Below, in pieces: positions 1-10,967 of a DNA stretch of 64,000 bases. The stretch comes from Diploscapter coronatus (lineage: Eukaryota; Nematoda; Chromadorea; Rhabditida; Rhabditidae). The stretch is from NCBI GenBank assembly GCA_964036155.1, contig OZ038422.1:69649201-69713200 (forward strand), in the 5' to 3' direction. Position 1 is the stretch's first letter. Each line of letters begins with the position of its first letter. The position numbers and the translations under genes are program-made. A model generated the notes under the pieces. The model was not told where the DNA came from. It made no database searches and worked only from the letters and a program-made list of their open reading frames with translations.

Positions 1-2390
1 CTGGACATTTCAATTTGTACGTCTTCCATCGCCTTCCTGACAAAAAAAACAAATGATCGGACTCGATTGTGAAATTCTTTTGTTCCCTAATCAGATAATC
101 ACATTAGGCACGTGAACTAAATATTTATCTAGTTCAGCACGAATTGTAGGTTTGTCTGCGTGATCTTCTTGAAACGTTGAGAATAAATCTCACCCATATT
201 GGATAAAGTGCATTCCTCTTCAGTTTCGTACAGAATCTGAAAGACTTGCAAAGAAGCATCACATTCAATTGGGTAGGCGAAACAGGTGCGAGATCGCTCA
301 TCGTAGTAAAACTAAACAACGATAATGATAATCGAACATCATCAATCATAAAACAACGGGGATTACATAAATTTTATCCCTGCCTTTGAGGTCGCATCGC
401 TCACCATAAACGGTGCCTGAAATACCGACAAATAACTAGAAAACTATCGGTAAAATAATGAACTGACCGATGGAAAGAAGGCAGAGACAAAGTGACAGAA
501 TCATTGAATTCGATTTTGTTGAAATAAGGGAAAGAGGCCAAAAGGCGGTGAAAAACAAGCCGCAAATGCAAGTTTTGGTGATTCTGATTGAGAACTACTA
601 TAGTGAAGAATGGAAAAATGAAAAGACACAAGCGAAACTGTGGCCTGCATTTCATTGCGTAAAAACGATGGAGGTTGATTCAATTTCAAAGTCCTCACTT
701 CTTCCCAAAAACTTAGTCGTTTTTTACTAAAATTGAACACTTTCGCGCCGACTAGATATACCATGAGTATCAATCATTAGTGTGACAGTAAATAAAGAAA
801 AATGAAATTCTAGCTGATGAAAACAGTGTAGACTAAAGTTCTGAATAAAATGCAACTAATAGTCACTGAAATAAGAGCGTGTTTCAGTTAAGAATCATTC
901 CACTAATAGCTGGAACAAGGGTCCGGATAATTGCAAAAGTGCTCCGGATCCGAACCAAACCCATATGGGTGGGTACACCCATGGACCCTAATCACAAAAA
1001 TGGGAAAGCCAGGCCTACGAGGGGGTCAAAGTGAATATTTTCGAAGGGCGTGTTAACATAAGTTGATCAACTTTCGATATGCTATCAATTATTTACTTTT
1101 TTTCTTGAATTTATTCAACCGCATTTAAAACCAAATTGAATTGTCTGGTAATGACATTGTCGCAAATAATGGAGAATAGATGACAGAATCAAGACTGTCT
1201 GAAGTTCGAGAAAATCGAACTTGAGCTGAATTTCCAGACAATTCGAAGTTCAGTTCAGTTCGTACAATCCTAATTAAAAGGAATATTTATTTCAATTGCA
1301 ATTTTCCCTCATCACTTTTGGATGTTTTCGAAAGTTGCCTATAGCATTTTTGTTGAAATTTTGAATAGTAGTCGAATAAAGATAATATTCATAAAATATA
1401 ATATGCCAAATAAAAAGGCTATATCAGGGCTGTAACGGAATTCCGTTCCGTTTGAACATTTAAAATTTTTTTAATTCCGTTTCGAAAATTTTCAAGTGGA
1501 AGTACTCATCTTGATCAATAATGAAAGATATTAGAAGTTTTGTAAATGGCTTTTCATGATGAAATAGTGTATTTCTCTAAATCAAATTTCGGTTGGATTT
1601 GGGAATTGAAACTCGGATGCCCATTTTTATATTCTGCACTTTTATTCCCTTGAATAAAATCCAAAGTTTAAGAGAGTCTGAAACTTCGTCGCACTTTATT
1701 ACCAAGAAAATTCATCATACTTTCGATTCTGAAGAAGTTTCAAACTTCTATTTGATCGACCTAATAAATTCCTTATCAGGAATATTGTTGCAAAAATCGA
1801 AAATCAACAGATCCGAAATTCAACAATCCAACACGGGAGAAGCACTTCCGGTTTTAATCGGACCCGAAAAACTTTCGGAAATCTCATTGTATTTTAACCT
1901 TTTCGAATTTTCTGTTACAAATAAGGAAAAGTGGAGGTTTGGACAAACAATGGGGAAAGTCTAGCGATTCCCATTTTCGAATTTCATATCATTTTTCGGA
2001 TCGAAAAAATCAAATTTCGACTAACTTTCCAATCAAACTTCTATTTGCATTGCACGGACGCCACGTTGCATTCGATTAATTTTCGTGTCGAAGCACGTTG
2101 TCTCCGTTTGAAATGGAAGTTTTTTCGGTCCTTCAACTATGTCCGGATGGCCTGACTGTCTAGAAGCTGAACTAATATACTTCGACGCCCACTTCCTACG
2201 CAAGGTGTTGCAGCAAGTTTTAATTGTCACATGAGATATGGTATGCTAAAAATTTCCTCGAACACTCTTCTGCCCACACTTCCTTGTTCTTCAATCCGCT
2301 CTGCCCTCACAAAATCCTATGATCTGACACGTCGACCTCTGCCTCTGAAAGTTCCTCATCCAACCAGACTATGTTTGATCCTCCAATACC
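1..2390. other. intergenic DNA without a supported gene
   Basis: AT-rich sequence upstream of the astacin gene. Open frames here are short, lack splice-supported continuations and show no family motif. The 123-codon frame at 1593-1964 and the antisense frame at 401-655 have no recognisable domain. One short dispersed repeat lies at 918-967. The last 150 bases before the TATA box become pyrimidine-rich on the plus strand. Confidence 0.6.
918..967 (-). repeat. short dispersed repeat, copy A
   Basis: The reverse complement of this 50-base segment aligns to 8658-8706 over its whole length at about 80 percent identity by eye. Both copies run from CATATGG through a TTCGGAT-CGG core to CAATT and TCCGG. 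The two copies are in opposite orientation and about 7.7 kb apart. No coding potential or terminal repeat was seen, so it is probably a remnant of a larger element. Confidence 0.5.
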
Positions 2391-2400
2391 CTATAAAAGG
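2391..2400 (+). promoter_or_regulatory. TATA box of the astacin gene
   Basis: CTATAAAAGG lies 125 bases before the astacin start codon and is followed by a pyrimidine-rich leader. There is no splice acceptor directly before the ATG. This gene therefore looks promoter-proximal and not trans-spliced at its start codon, unlike several others in the window. Confidence 0.6.
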
Positions 2401-2524
2401 CAAATCCGGCAAATGAGCGGCATCCACCAGCAGTAGTGTAGCAGTCAACTGCTCACCCCTCTCCCGACCTCCATCCGAACAACTTCGGGCCAGGAACAGC
2501 TTCCAGCTCAGCTCCATCGTCACG

Positions 2525-5500
2525 ATGCGCACCCTCACCCTCATCGCTCTCGCAGCTCTCCTGGCTGTGGTCGTCGCCAGAGCCGGCCCAGGAAGAGATA
2601 AAGCCGAAAGAAAGCCGGGAAAAGCCGCAGGACGCAGACGAGTCGATCCCGATGCCATGACAGATGCAGAGGGAGAGGAATTCGAGAAGGTCCGTCCTAA
2701 AAATTAGGAACCTTTAAATGCGATAAAAATCTTCACAAACTCTCTCCATTCAAATATGTTTGATCTTTCGAAAATCAAGCTAGACGTCTTGTTTGAAAAA
2801 ATTAACGCAAATTTTTAGAAAAATGGATTCAACCCTCGCAAGAATCAAGCCAGGATGAACAGACTCCGTGCCAAGCAAGCTGCTAGAGCCCGCAAGCAGA
2901 ACAATAACAACAAGGAGGCCGCTGCGAGAAGGGAGAAATTCAACAAGGAGATCGGAGAGGTCAGACAGGAGAAGCTATTGACCAAGGAGGGCGAAGAGGA
3001 CGTCGCCGATCTGTCCAACATCAACGAAGACGCCGGAGTTTCCGATCTCCTTGTTGAAGGTTAGCTCAAATAGAAGAACACAGTCATAAAAAAGAATATG
3101 CGACTCTGCCACAATTGATTTATGCTGGAACTTATGGTCTCTTTCGCGCCGAGCTGATCTACGAGTGGAAATTTCCCTGCAACTAGTAAATGATGAAGTG
3201 ATTTTTTCAAGCAATGCAGCGTTCCTGGAAAATATAAATAATAAACACCGTCATTTGACGAAAAGCCACTTAGACAATGCAAAAAGTCACGTCTCACATT
3301 CCATCCCTCCGTCATTTATAAACATTCGTTATTTTACACTCCTTTGGGCAAAACTGAATAGTTTGAGATAAGAGTCAAATACATGCTATGATACTCGTAT
3401 TTCAGGAGACATGCAGTTGACTGACGAGCAATTCGAGGATTACGAGAAGGAGACCGAGGAATCTGATGGAGCCAGAGAGAAGAGACAGGTTACTAGGATC
3501 TACAACAAGTGGACTTCCAACACTGTCTACTACACCTACGATGCCTCGATCGATGCCACCAAGAAGGCCGCCATCATCGCTGGAATCAACTATCTCGCCG
3601 CCCGCACCTGCCTCAAATTCGTCGAGAGCGCCACTGCCACCAACAGACTTCGCTTCATCAACGGAGCTGGATGCTACTCGTAAGCATTTTCTGTGTGATT
3701 AACAAAGAACGAATGGTATTTTGTCCTGCTAGAAATGGATGGCTATGAGCATATTGTGAAAAGCAATCTACTCATTCTTAGATGTCGGTGATCACTATCT
3801 TGTAGCAAGTTTTCAACGGCACTATTGATGTCATTTCTGTCAATGGTGGATAAAAATTATTATTCATCTCTTCAGGAACGTTGGTATGATCAGTGGAGCC
3901 CAGGATATCTCGATCGCCAATGGATGCGAAGTCATCGGAACCGTCGTCCACGAAATCGTGAGCATTTAACTTCTAGATGCACTTGAAGATTACTATTTGC
4001 TAAAATGCTAGCGAATATGGTACCGAAGTATCCATCTTGCGCTTATTAGTTTAGTACTGACAATTTTTTTTTGTTTTAAATTCGGAAATTCACCGAAAAA
4101 CGATCTAAAATAACGTTGCATTCTACGCAGTGAATCTACATGATAATTGAAATGATTTCGAGCACTTGTATCTTGTCTTTCAAAATGCATGTTCCAGATG
4201 CACGCTCTCGGTGTCTTCCATATCCAATCGAGGTAAAAAAACGCCAATGCACTAAATATGAATTGCATTCCTTCAGATACGACCGTGATTCGTACGTCGC
4301 CCTTGACATGACATACGTTCCAGTAAGTCACCATTTTGGAAAATCGCTCGAAAATTAACTCAAAAATGAATTTAGGCTGACAAACAGTACAACTTCGACA
4401 AGTATACCTCTACTCAAACCATCAACTACACTCCATACGAATATGGCAGCGCCATGCACTATAGTATGTTCTTTCAGTGAATACGCAGCAGATAAGAGGA
4501 CTTTGAAATGGTCTATTCCTTTCTTGCAATATAAATAATCATAGTCTAGTGATCGAAACGATAGTATGCGCTATCAGAGGAAGAACATGCTATTTCACCG
4601 TTTTTCTCTCAAAACCCAATTACTTGAGGAAATGATCGTGAAAGAACATAATGGATACACAGAAGTGGACACATATTTTGCCACCATGAAAATTAGAACT
4701 TGAATGCCCAGTTTTGATACTTGCGAAGGTCTAATCCGCCTAAAAGTTGTCAACCTTTCATTGCATGATGGATAGTCACATCGTGTGTACAAAATTTCAT
4801 CCGAATTGCATCATCGTGAGTGTCCAGATCATGCACGCAACCATTATCAGTGGCAAGATACTACTTTTATCCACTACTGTAGCTAGTCAAATATCATCGA
4901 GTTTAGGATTGAATATTGAAAGGCTTGATAATAGTTTTGGTTTTGCATACCGCTATGTATAATGAGAATTTTCAGGTATCGGCGCATTCACCTCCCCGAG
5001 TGGAAAAATCTCAATGTGGCCGAAGGACCAGGACTATGCGTTCACCATGGGCACCTCAATTGTCTCCTTCTATGATATTAAGCTCATCAACACTCACTAC
5101 GCCTGCACTTGTGCCAGCGGAGCTACTTGCGTCAACGGTATTCACGCATCCTTATTCACTCACAGGAGCATCGAGTATTTCAGGAGGAGAGAGAAACCCG
5201 AAGAATTGTGCCCAATGCCTGTGCCCCATGGGTTATGGTCAGTAGCCTCAAGCTATGAATTCATGAGAATCTACTGTTTGCAGGTGGAACCACGTGCAGC
5301 ACGAGACCAGCTGGATGCGGATCGGCTCTCACAGCCACCACTGCTTGGCAAACAACCCTCATCCAAGTCGGAGTCGACTCTCAGACCGTCAGAAATGACT
5401 TCACTCTCTGCACCTCCTGGGTCTCTGCTCCAGCTGGCAAGACTCTCCAATTCAACGTCACTGCATACTCAAACACCCAGTGCCAATACGGATGCCCATA

Positions 5501-5869
5501 CAATGGTATACAATTTTGAAAGAATACATACAAATATCACTGATATTTCAGGACTCGAAATCAAGAACAAGGCTGACCTCAAGGCTGCTAGCCCGAGGTA
5601 AGAAATCCTTTCTCTTTCCACGTCTAGGTTGTAATTCGGAGGACAAGAAAAATCTGTAGATGATAACATTTTATTTTATTGAAGAATACATTAAAAGGAA
5701 GTCAATTTTTTCATTATTTATCAAATAACTCACAAAATTGACTTGTTTCAGACACTGCTGCAGCGCCACCTTCAACAAGGTCATCTCGTCGACCAACAAT
5801 CCAACTCCACTCATCGCCTACAACAGATACTACATCACCCAATTCCTAGTCGCCTACAGATACGTGTAA
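2525..5869 (+). CDS. secreted astacin metalloprotease (NAS family)
   Basis: Zinc endopeptidase of family M12A. Predicted exons: 2525-2689, 2819-3059, 3406-3679, 3876-3957, 4198-4232, 4277-4322, 4376-4463, 4976-5137, 5184-5237, 5284-5505, 5552-5597, 5752-5869, which keep one frame for 510 residues. A signal peptide (residues 1-19, LIALAALLAVVVARA) is followed by a basic, Asn/Lys-rich prodomain ending in the furin-like site REKR. The catalytic domain then starts at QVTRIYNKW. The zinc site reads HEIMHALGVFH and is followed by RYDRD, and the Met-turn is GSAMHY, so the three histidines, catalytic Glu and Met are present. A cysteine-rich EGF-like segment and a CUB-like C-terminal domain with paired cysteines follow. 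The residue after the third histidine is Ile where astacins usually have Glu. Substrate unknown; nematode homologues act on cuticle, hatching or digestion. Confidence 0.93.
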
Positions 5870-6079
5870 TGGCATCGGGCTTCTTGTTGAATGACTGCAA
5901 CAACCATCTTCACCTAACCGAAAACCTGATTTTTTGCACAATCTAGAAACACCCACCAAAACACTTTCTACGATTACTAGATTCCTACCCCATGTAGATA
6001 TCTTGTAATTTATTTTGAATGCTATATGTTGTACACATTCCTCTAGTTCAACAGAATTGTTAAAACTTTAGAACAGGAT

Positions 6080-6085
6080 AATAAA
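6080..6085 (+). terminator. candidate poly(A) signal of the astacin gene
   Basis: AATAAA lies 211 bases after the astacin stop codon. It is the first canonical hexamer in a suitable position downstream. Confidence 0.45.
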
Positions 6086-6676
6086 TACTTGCATGTTGAA
6101 ATTGGACGTTATCGCCATAATAAAAGCATTTTTTAAAAATTGCAACGCGAAAACTAAAAGTCGTTCAGATTCGTAGAAGAGGCTAGAGACGTGCTTTTCG
6201 CTCCTCTTTCTTTTTCTGTCTTTGGCAATTTTTTCTCTGCACTCTTTCAATTCAGCACTGGCTCTTTTATATTTCCACGAGTTATCAGGATCTCACTTGT
6301 TCGACGCAGGATTTTTCTAATTTTTTTTTACATATGTTGTACATGTCAACTAGGTGTGCCGATTCATCAAACAATTTTATGTACCTCTTTTCTAAGTCGA
6401 AATATTAACATTGTCGTAATTTTATGTGCATTCGCGTCGTTTATAATCGAAAAGTAAATACGCGGATGGCTGTATTCCAGCATGCATCTTCAAGTGCTAT
6501 GAATCGATTTTTAGTCTGCTAAAACTGCAAACACATCAATTTAGTGGTTTCATTCTCCTTTCTTCAGTGATCAATTTCAAGCTCGTTAATTGAAGACTTT
6601 CTCGTTCAATCACTACTCTTCTACTGTTTCCATTTCGAAATAATACTATGCTGATTGTTTAGGTCTTTTAACAAAG
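6086..6676. other. intergenic spacer
   Basis: No gene seen. A splice-acceptor-like TTGTTTAG lies 15 bases before the F-box start codon and could be a trans-splice site. Confidence 0.5.
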
Positions 6677-7942
6677 ATGCTAGCCAATCTACCAGTCGAA
6701 ATTATATTGTTGATCTGCCAATATCTCGAATTCAAAGATCTGGGACAATTGGCCTGGACTAATAAACGGATGATGCAAATAATCAAGAAATATCTGTCGA
6801 AAGCGCTCGAGAGGAACATTTTATTATATTGTAGGAAAATAGTTCTTGTATGAAAGAAAGTTCATTTTAATATTTAGTATATTATGAAAAAACGATGTTA
6901 GAGAAGGAAGAATTTGTCTGCTTGATTCGCATACTAATTCTGTTGAGCATATTGCGAACTTTGCTCATGATTTATCGTCATACGAAGTTGCAACCACAAA
7001 AGATAAAGTAGATTATTTTATTTGGCATTACCAATTTTGGAATTTTTAGATTTTTGCATTGGACAGTGAAAACGGACTCTTTGAAATCTTTGACCTGAAT
7101 ACTCGGCAAATCACTAGAGGTACACATTACAAAAACCAATAGATTGGTTTAATTTTATTGCATTCTTTGCAGGTCCAGATCCTCCTGAATGGCGTGAAGA
7201 TGCATCTGTCACTTATTTCAAAGACAAATTGTATTATTTGGGTGGATGGGATTCTAATTCTAGAACTAATCGTGTGGATGTAAGAAGATCGAATGAAAGT
7301 CCATGAAATAATTTATTCAGGTTTTAATAGATAGAAAATGGCAGACAGGTCCTGATTTTCCTCGTCCAATTAAATGCGCTCAACACAATAGAATGCGATG
7401 GAGTTTTATACGGTCACATTATAGCATATTCATTATTGTAATTATGGATATTCAGTTATTGATAGTTTTGGAAGTAGAAAGATATATCGATTATCCGACG
7501 ATGAACGGGAATGGATTGAAGTAGGAGAGCTTCCAGAAAGACGACGATCTTTCGGAATCGCATCGCTAAATGAAAGAATTTGCATAACTGGAGGATACTG
7601 GTCGTTAATTTTGTATGATAAATAATGTATCATGATATATTTAGTGATGATCTTGCTGCTTTAAAATCCTGTCTGTGTTTCGACCCCTCAGCTCCAGTTG
7701 GCAGCCAAATTTCTCAAATCGCTGATATGAATTTTGCAAGATGTGATCATTCGCTTGTTGCTGCGAATGGGAAATTGTATACAATAGGAGGGTGAGCTGA
7801 GATTTTGGACATCTTCATACCAAATATTTGTTAACTTAGATTCCAAAAAACTTTTGCAAGTTTTTGTAATTCAACCGAGGAATACGATCCACAAACGAAT
7901 AAATGGCGAGGAGTTGGAAAATTTAACAGGCATTCCTTTTAA
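6677..7942 (+). pseudogene. F-box/kelch-repeat protein, probably broken
   Basis: The N-terminus MLANLPVEIILLICQYLEF is a clear F-box, the Skp1-binding part of SCF ubiquitin ligase adaptors. Kelch blades follow, for example LYYLGGWDS, VLYVIDSFGS, ICITGGYW and KLYTIGG. Best exons: 6677-6830, 6878-7007, 7050-7119, 7173-7279, 7321-7412, 7456-7600, 7645-7791, 7840-7942. Two joins fail. Exon 2 is out of frame upstream of 6893, where a run of six A (6887-6892) would need one more base. In exon 5 the frame changes near 7381-7395, unless a 46-base phase-matched intron (7350-7395) removes part of a blade. The protein stops mid-blade (KFNRHSF) at a palindrome, so the final repeats are missing. It could be a pseudogene, or a gene carrying sequencing indels. 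Confidence 0.7.
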
Positions 7943-7963
7943 GGCTCGAACAGCCTTCAAAGG
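7935..7963. repeat. short palindrome at the F-box/kelch gene end
   Basis: Arms of 12 bases (CCTTTTAAGGCT and AGCCTTCAAAGG, one mismatch) flank a 5-base loop. The kelch stop codon lies inside the left arm, so this may mark the edge of an insertion or deletion that truncated the gene. Confidence 0.5.
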
Positions 7964-9837
7964 GAGTCCGCATTTGGAAAAAAAAACCCTCGAATTCAAC
8001 AATAAACCATATAGGGTGATAGAGTTTTGAACGCTTATTGCAAAAATATACATTTTGGGCCCCACCCCCTTTGTGGGCGGAGTCACACTCCTTTGAAAAT
8101 TGAGAATTTGGTCAAAATCGACTTTATTAAACAGTACAAAGAAAACTTATTTCTTGACCATTTTCGTCAGATGTTTTTTTCACTGAAAAGGATGATACAA
8201 TGAAACCATTTATTGAAATTGGTAGAAACGGGTCGAATATTACTCTCCAGTTGATTACGAATTGATTGATATCCATTTTGGTATAGTATCACTCGGGTAC
8301 CATATGGTATCATAGTAAAGTGATAGCACGATACTCTAGGAAGTAAAAACGAAGTATTGCCCTCCAACTACTATATTCTGGAAAGATTTTTCGAGTTCGT
8401 TTTATTTTACAAAAGTTATGAATTTTTGAAAATTGTGTTATTTTCATAGTTAGACCCATTCAAATCTCCATACCTTACTTACCATTATAGCTAGACGCAA
8501 ATTGTTTTCCACAAAAGTTGCTCAATTTTTTCATTATCGATTGGTATATGATTTTTAGGGTTTAGCTCACATTTTTGAACCTTAACTTTCCACCTAGTTC
8601 CGCAAGGACATGCCTAATTTTTATTTTTTATAATTAGGACCAAAAATCCTAATCGGTCATATGGATTTTATTCGGATTCGGGAGATTCTTTCAATTGTCC
8701 GGAGCCCCTCTGCCAGTTGTTCGGGTTATACATGGAATATCTCTTGAAATAAAAAGTTTGAATCGTGAGCCACTTATTATTTAATTGAAGAAGAGATTTT
8801 TTAGATCCCACATTGTTGCTCTAGCTCTACCATTATTTGTCGAAAAAATAGCAATTGATTTTTACATTTGGCATTGATAAATAATGGGCTTCAGGAAGAT
8901 CTATTGAGTGACTTGCTTTTTAAATTTCTCCGTAATTATGTAGCCTTTATACAGAGGTTCAATAATCCAAAAGATTTTTTTTAGAATTTCTTTCCAATTT
9001 AAATTCTAATTTCTAAACGTAGCCATAATTTTGTCGCACCCTGCACAACCGAATTGATGATAATTCAGAGATTCGAGGAGTGAGCCTAACAATTATCTGA
9101 AAATGCCCAATACACTCTGAATTTTCAAATTTGTGGGAAAACTATTCTGTCTGAATTATTCAATCTTCACCAATAACTAAATTAACTATTGATTTACAAC
9201 TTTTGTTTCATGAATGAAGTATTGGTTTAATTTCCGAATTAAATTAGCGTGCCCATGGTTACAGAATAATATTTCGGCCCGAGATCTGGTTACTCATCAA
9301 AAATCAGATTTTTGCGCATATTTACATCATAGACTTAATCCAAGCTGATTGCAAGTTCTCACGGCCATTTTGTGTCATTCGCCTTTATCCACGCATGAAC
9401 CAATTGGTATTTGGTATGCTGAGTGGAAATTGGCAATTTCATTTCATTGAATCGAACAATAAAACCATGTGGATTAGCGGACTGGATATGAGGGATGTGT
9501 GAAGGAATGGAGGGAGGCGAGATGAAAAGTCCGTGCTCGGTTGGGGCTCGAACATGCAAACATGCACAGATGCACAATCCCTCGATGTCTCTGTGTCTCT
9601 GTCTCTGCACAATCATCAAATCCCCCAAGGCCCTTTCCCTTCTCCTTCCTTTCCTCTTCGTCTTCCATTTTGACTTTTCAAACAGCAGCTTTTCCCTCCC
9701 CTTTCTGCTTCCAACTTTTCCTCCTTTCCTCTTTCTCTTCCCATTTATGTCTCTCTCCTCTTTACTCAAATCGAGCGGTGTCTCTTCATTTCCAGATTCG
9801 TTCATGTGATAGAGCATACTCAGCCCCCTTTATCCTG
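7943..9837. other. intergenic region with repeat remnant and CT-rich tract
   Basis: No gene is supported. Repeat copy B lies at 8658-8706. From about 9560 the plus strand becomes strongly pyrimidine-rich up to the start codon at 9838. The long antisense frame at 9359-9817 is the purine-rich complement of this tract and is not believed. Confidence 0.5.
8658..8706 (+). repeat. short dispersed repeat, copy B
   Basis: Inverted partner of the segment at 918-967, sharing CATATGG, a TTCGGAT core, CAATT and TCCGGA in the same order and spacing. Confidence 0.5.
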
Positions 9838-10388
9838 ATGGAACCTTCACCTTCCCGTTCTTCAGATAGTTCGCTCGATTTCGACATTACAGTAACCAGT
9901 GGGTAAGACTATTTTCATTTAGATTCCGATATAAATATTTCTATTTGTTATAATTGAATGGCAATTTTTATTAAATTTATGAATTCTCAATGTTAGCGTT
10001 GAAAACTCCATTTGGTAAATTCGTTTTTTTTTTAACTTTCAAGTCCATTTTAACTCGATTACCTACTCACTCATTTGCAATGATACTTTAAAATAAATGT
10101 TCATATTTCATCATTAGGTCTGCAATCAAAAACAATTCACAAAATACTAATCCAAGTATTTAAAACATTAAGGATTTCGGATGAAGAGCCAGATCCAGGT
10201 ACACCGCCTCCAACAGTTAGGAAAAGCGCAACTATGAAAAGATTTCGGAAAAGGTTTGCTTCTGTAATTGAGATTTTTTTTTTACAATTTCAACTTTCAG
10301 GATGAGCATTTGCGGTCTTTGCGTTTGTACTCTCTTCATAACAGTCTCGATTATTCTTCTCGTCGTAAGTTTGACAACTAATTTGTGA
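9838..10388 (+). CDS. small single-pass membrane protein, unknown function
   Basis: Exons 9838-9902, 10173-10253 and 10301-10388 join in frame to 77 residues. The N-terminal part is acidic and Ser/Pro-rich (MEPSPSRSSDSSLDF, then EEPDPGTPPPT), followed by a basic stretch MKRFRKR and a hydrophobic segment SICGLCVCTLFITVSIILLV that fits one transmembrane helix with three cysteines. The basic side suggests an N-in topology. The sequence at 10364-10369 (GTAAGT after CTCGTC) is itself a good splice donor, so the last codons before the TGA might instead lead to a distant exon. A CT-rich leader precedes the start, and an AATAAA lies at 10806. I do not recognise a family. Confidence 0.5.
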
Positions 10389-10967
10389 CAGCTTCAATTC
10401 AACTCAGTCCTGCACGAGACATGCCACCTCTTGCCCTCATATCCCTGTTCTAGATTCCCTTTCTGCACTGCAGTAGCTTTATTCTTATCCAAATTCCATG
10501 TGCTTCATGTATGTAGTAATTGCATCATAACCCTCCAGCTAATTCGATTTGATTCGTTTCCGTTTCCCCTAGCCCTAGTCCTTCCTTATCTAACCCTTCC
10601 AGCGCAAATCACACCTGACAAGTAGCAATTCCATTCAATTCATTGTTCGTTTTGTAGACCCCTTCCTGTGATGTTCTCGAATCGACGGGCCCTCATTCCC
10701 CTCGCTCACCATTCCCCCTTCTCCATTTCTGGTGTTCCTCTTCTCCCTTTTAGATTCTCTTCTTCTCATTTCATGCATTTATTATTACAATATGTACATG
10801 TGATTAATAAATTATTATTATTACGAACTATGTTTCTATTCCCTATTTCTAATTACTGCTTCTGCTTTGAGCGGAAGAATTATTGTTGTCGAGAGGACAC
10901 ATTGGCTGAGCACCCTTTTCTGTTGGTTTTACCTGAAAATTAAAACACATTCCATAGGTTGAGATTT
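10389..10967. other. convergent intergenic region
   Basis: Pyrimidine-rich on the plus strand. It probably holds the 3' UTR of the small membrane gene (AATAAA at 10806-10811) and the 3' end of the convergent PTR gene. No coding sequence supported. Confidence 0.45.

Noticed and set aside
9359..9817. 152-codon antisense frame, Lys/Arg-rich
   Set aside because: It is the purine-rich complement of the CT tract before the small membrane gene, with no domain or splice structure.
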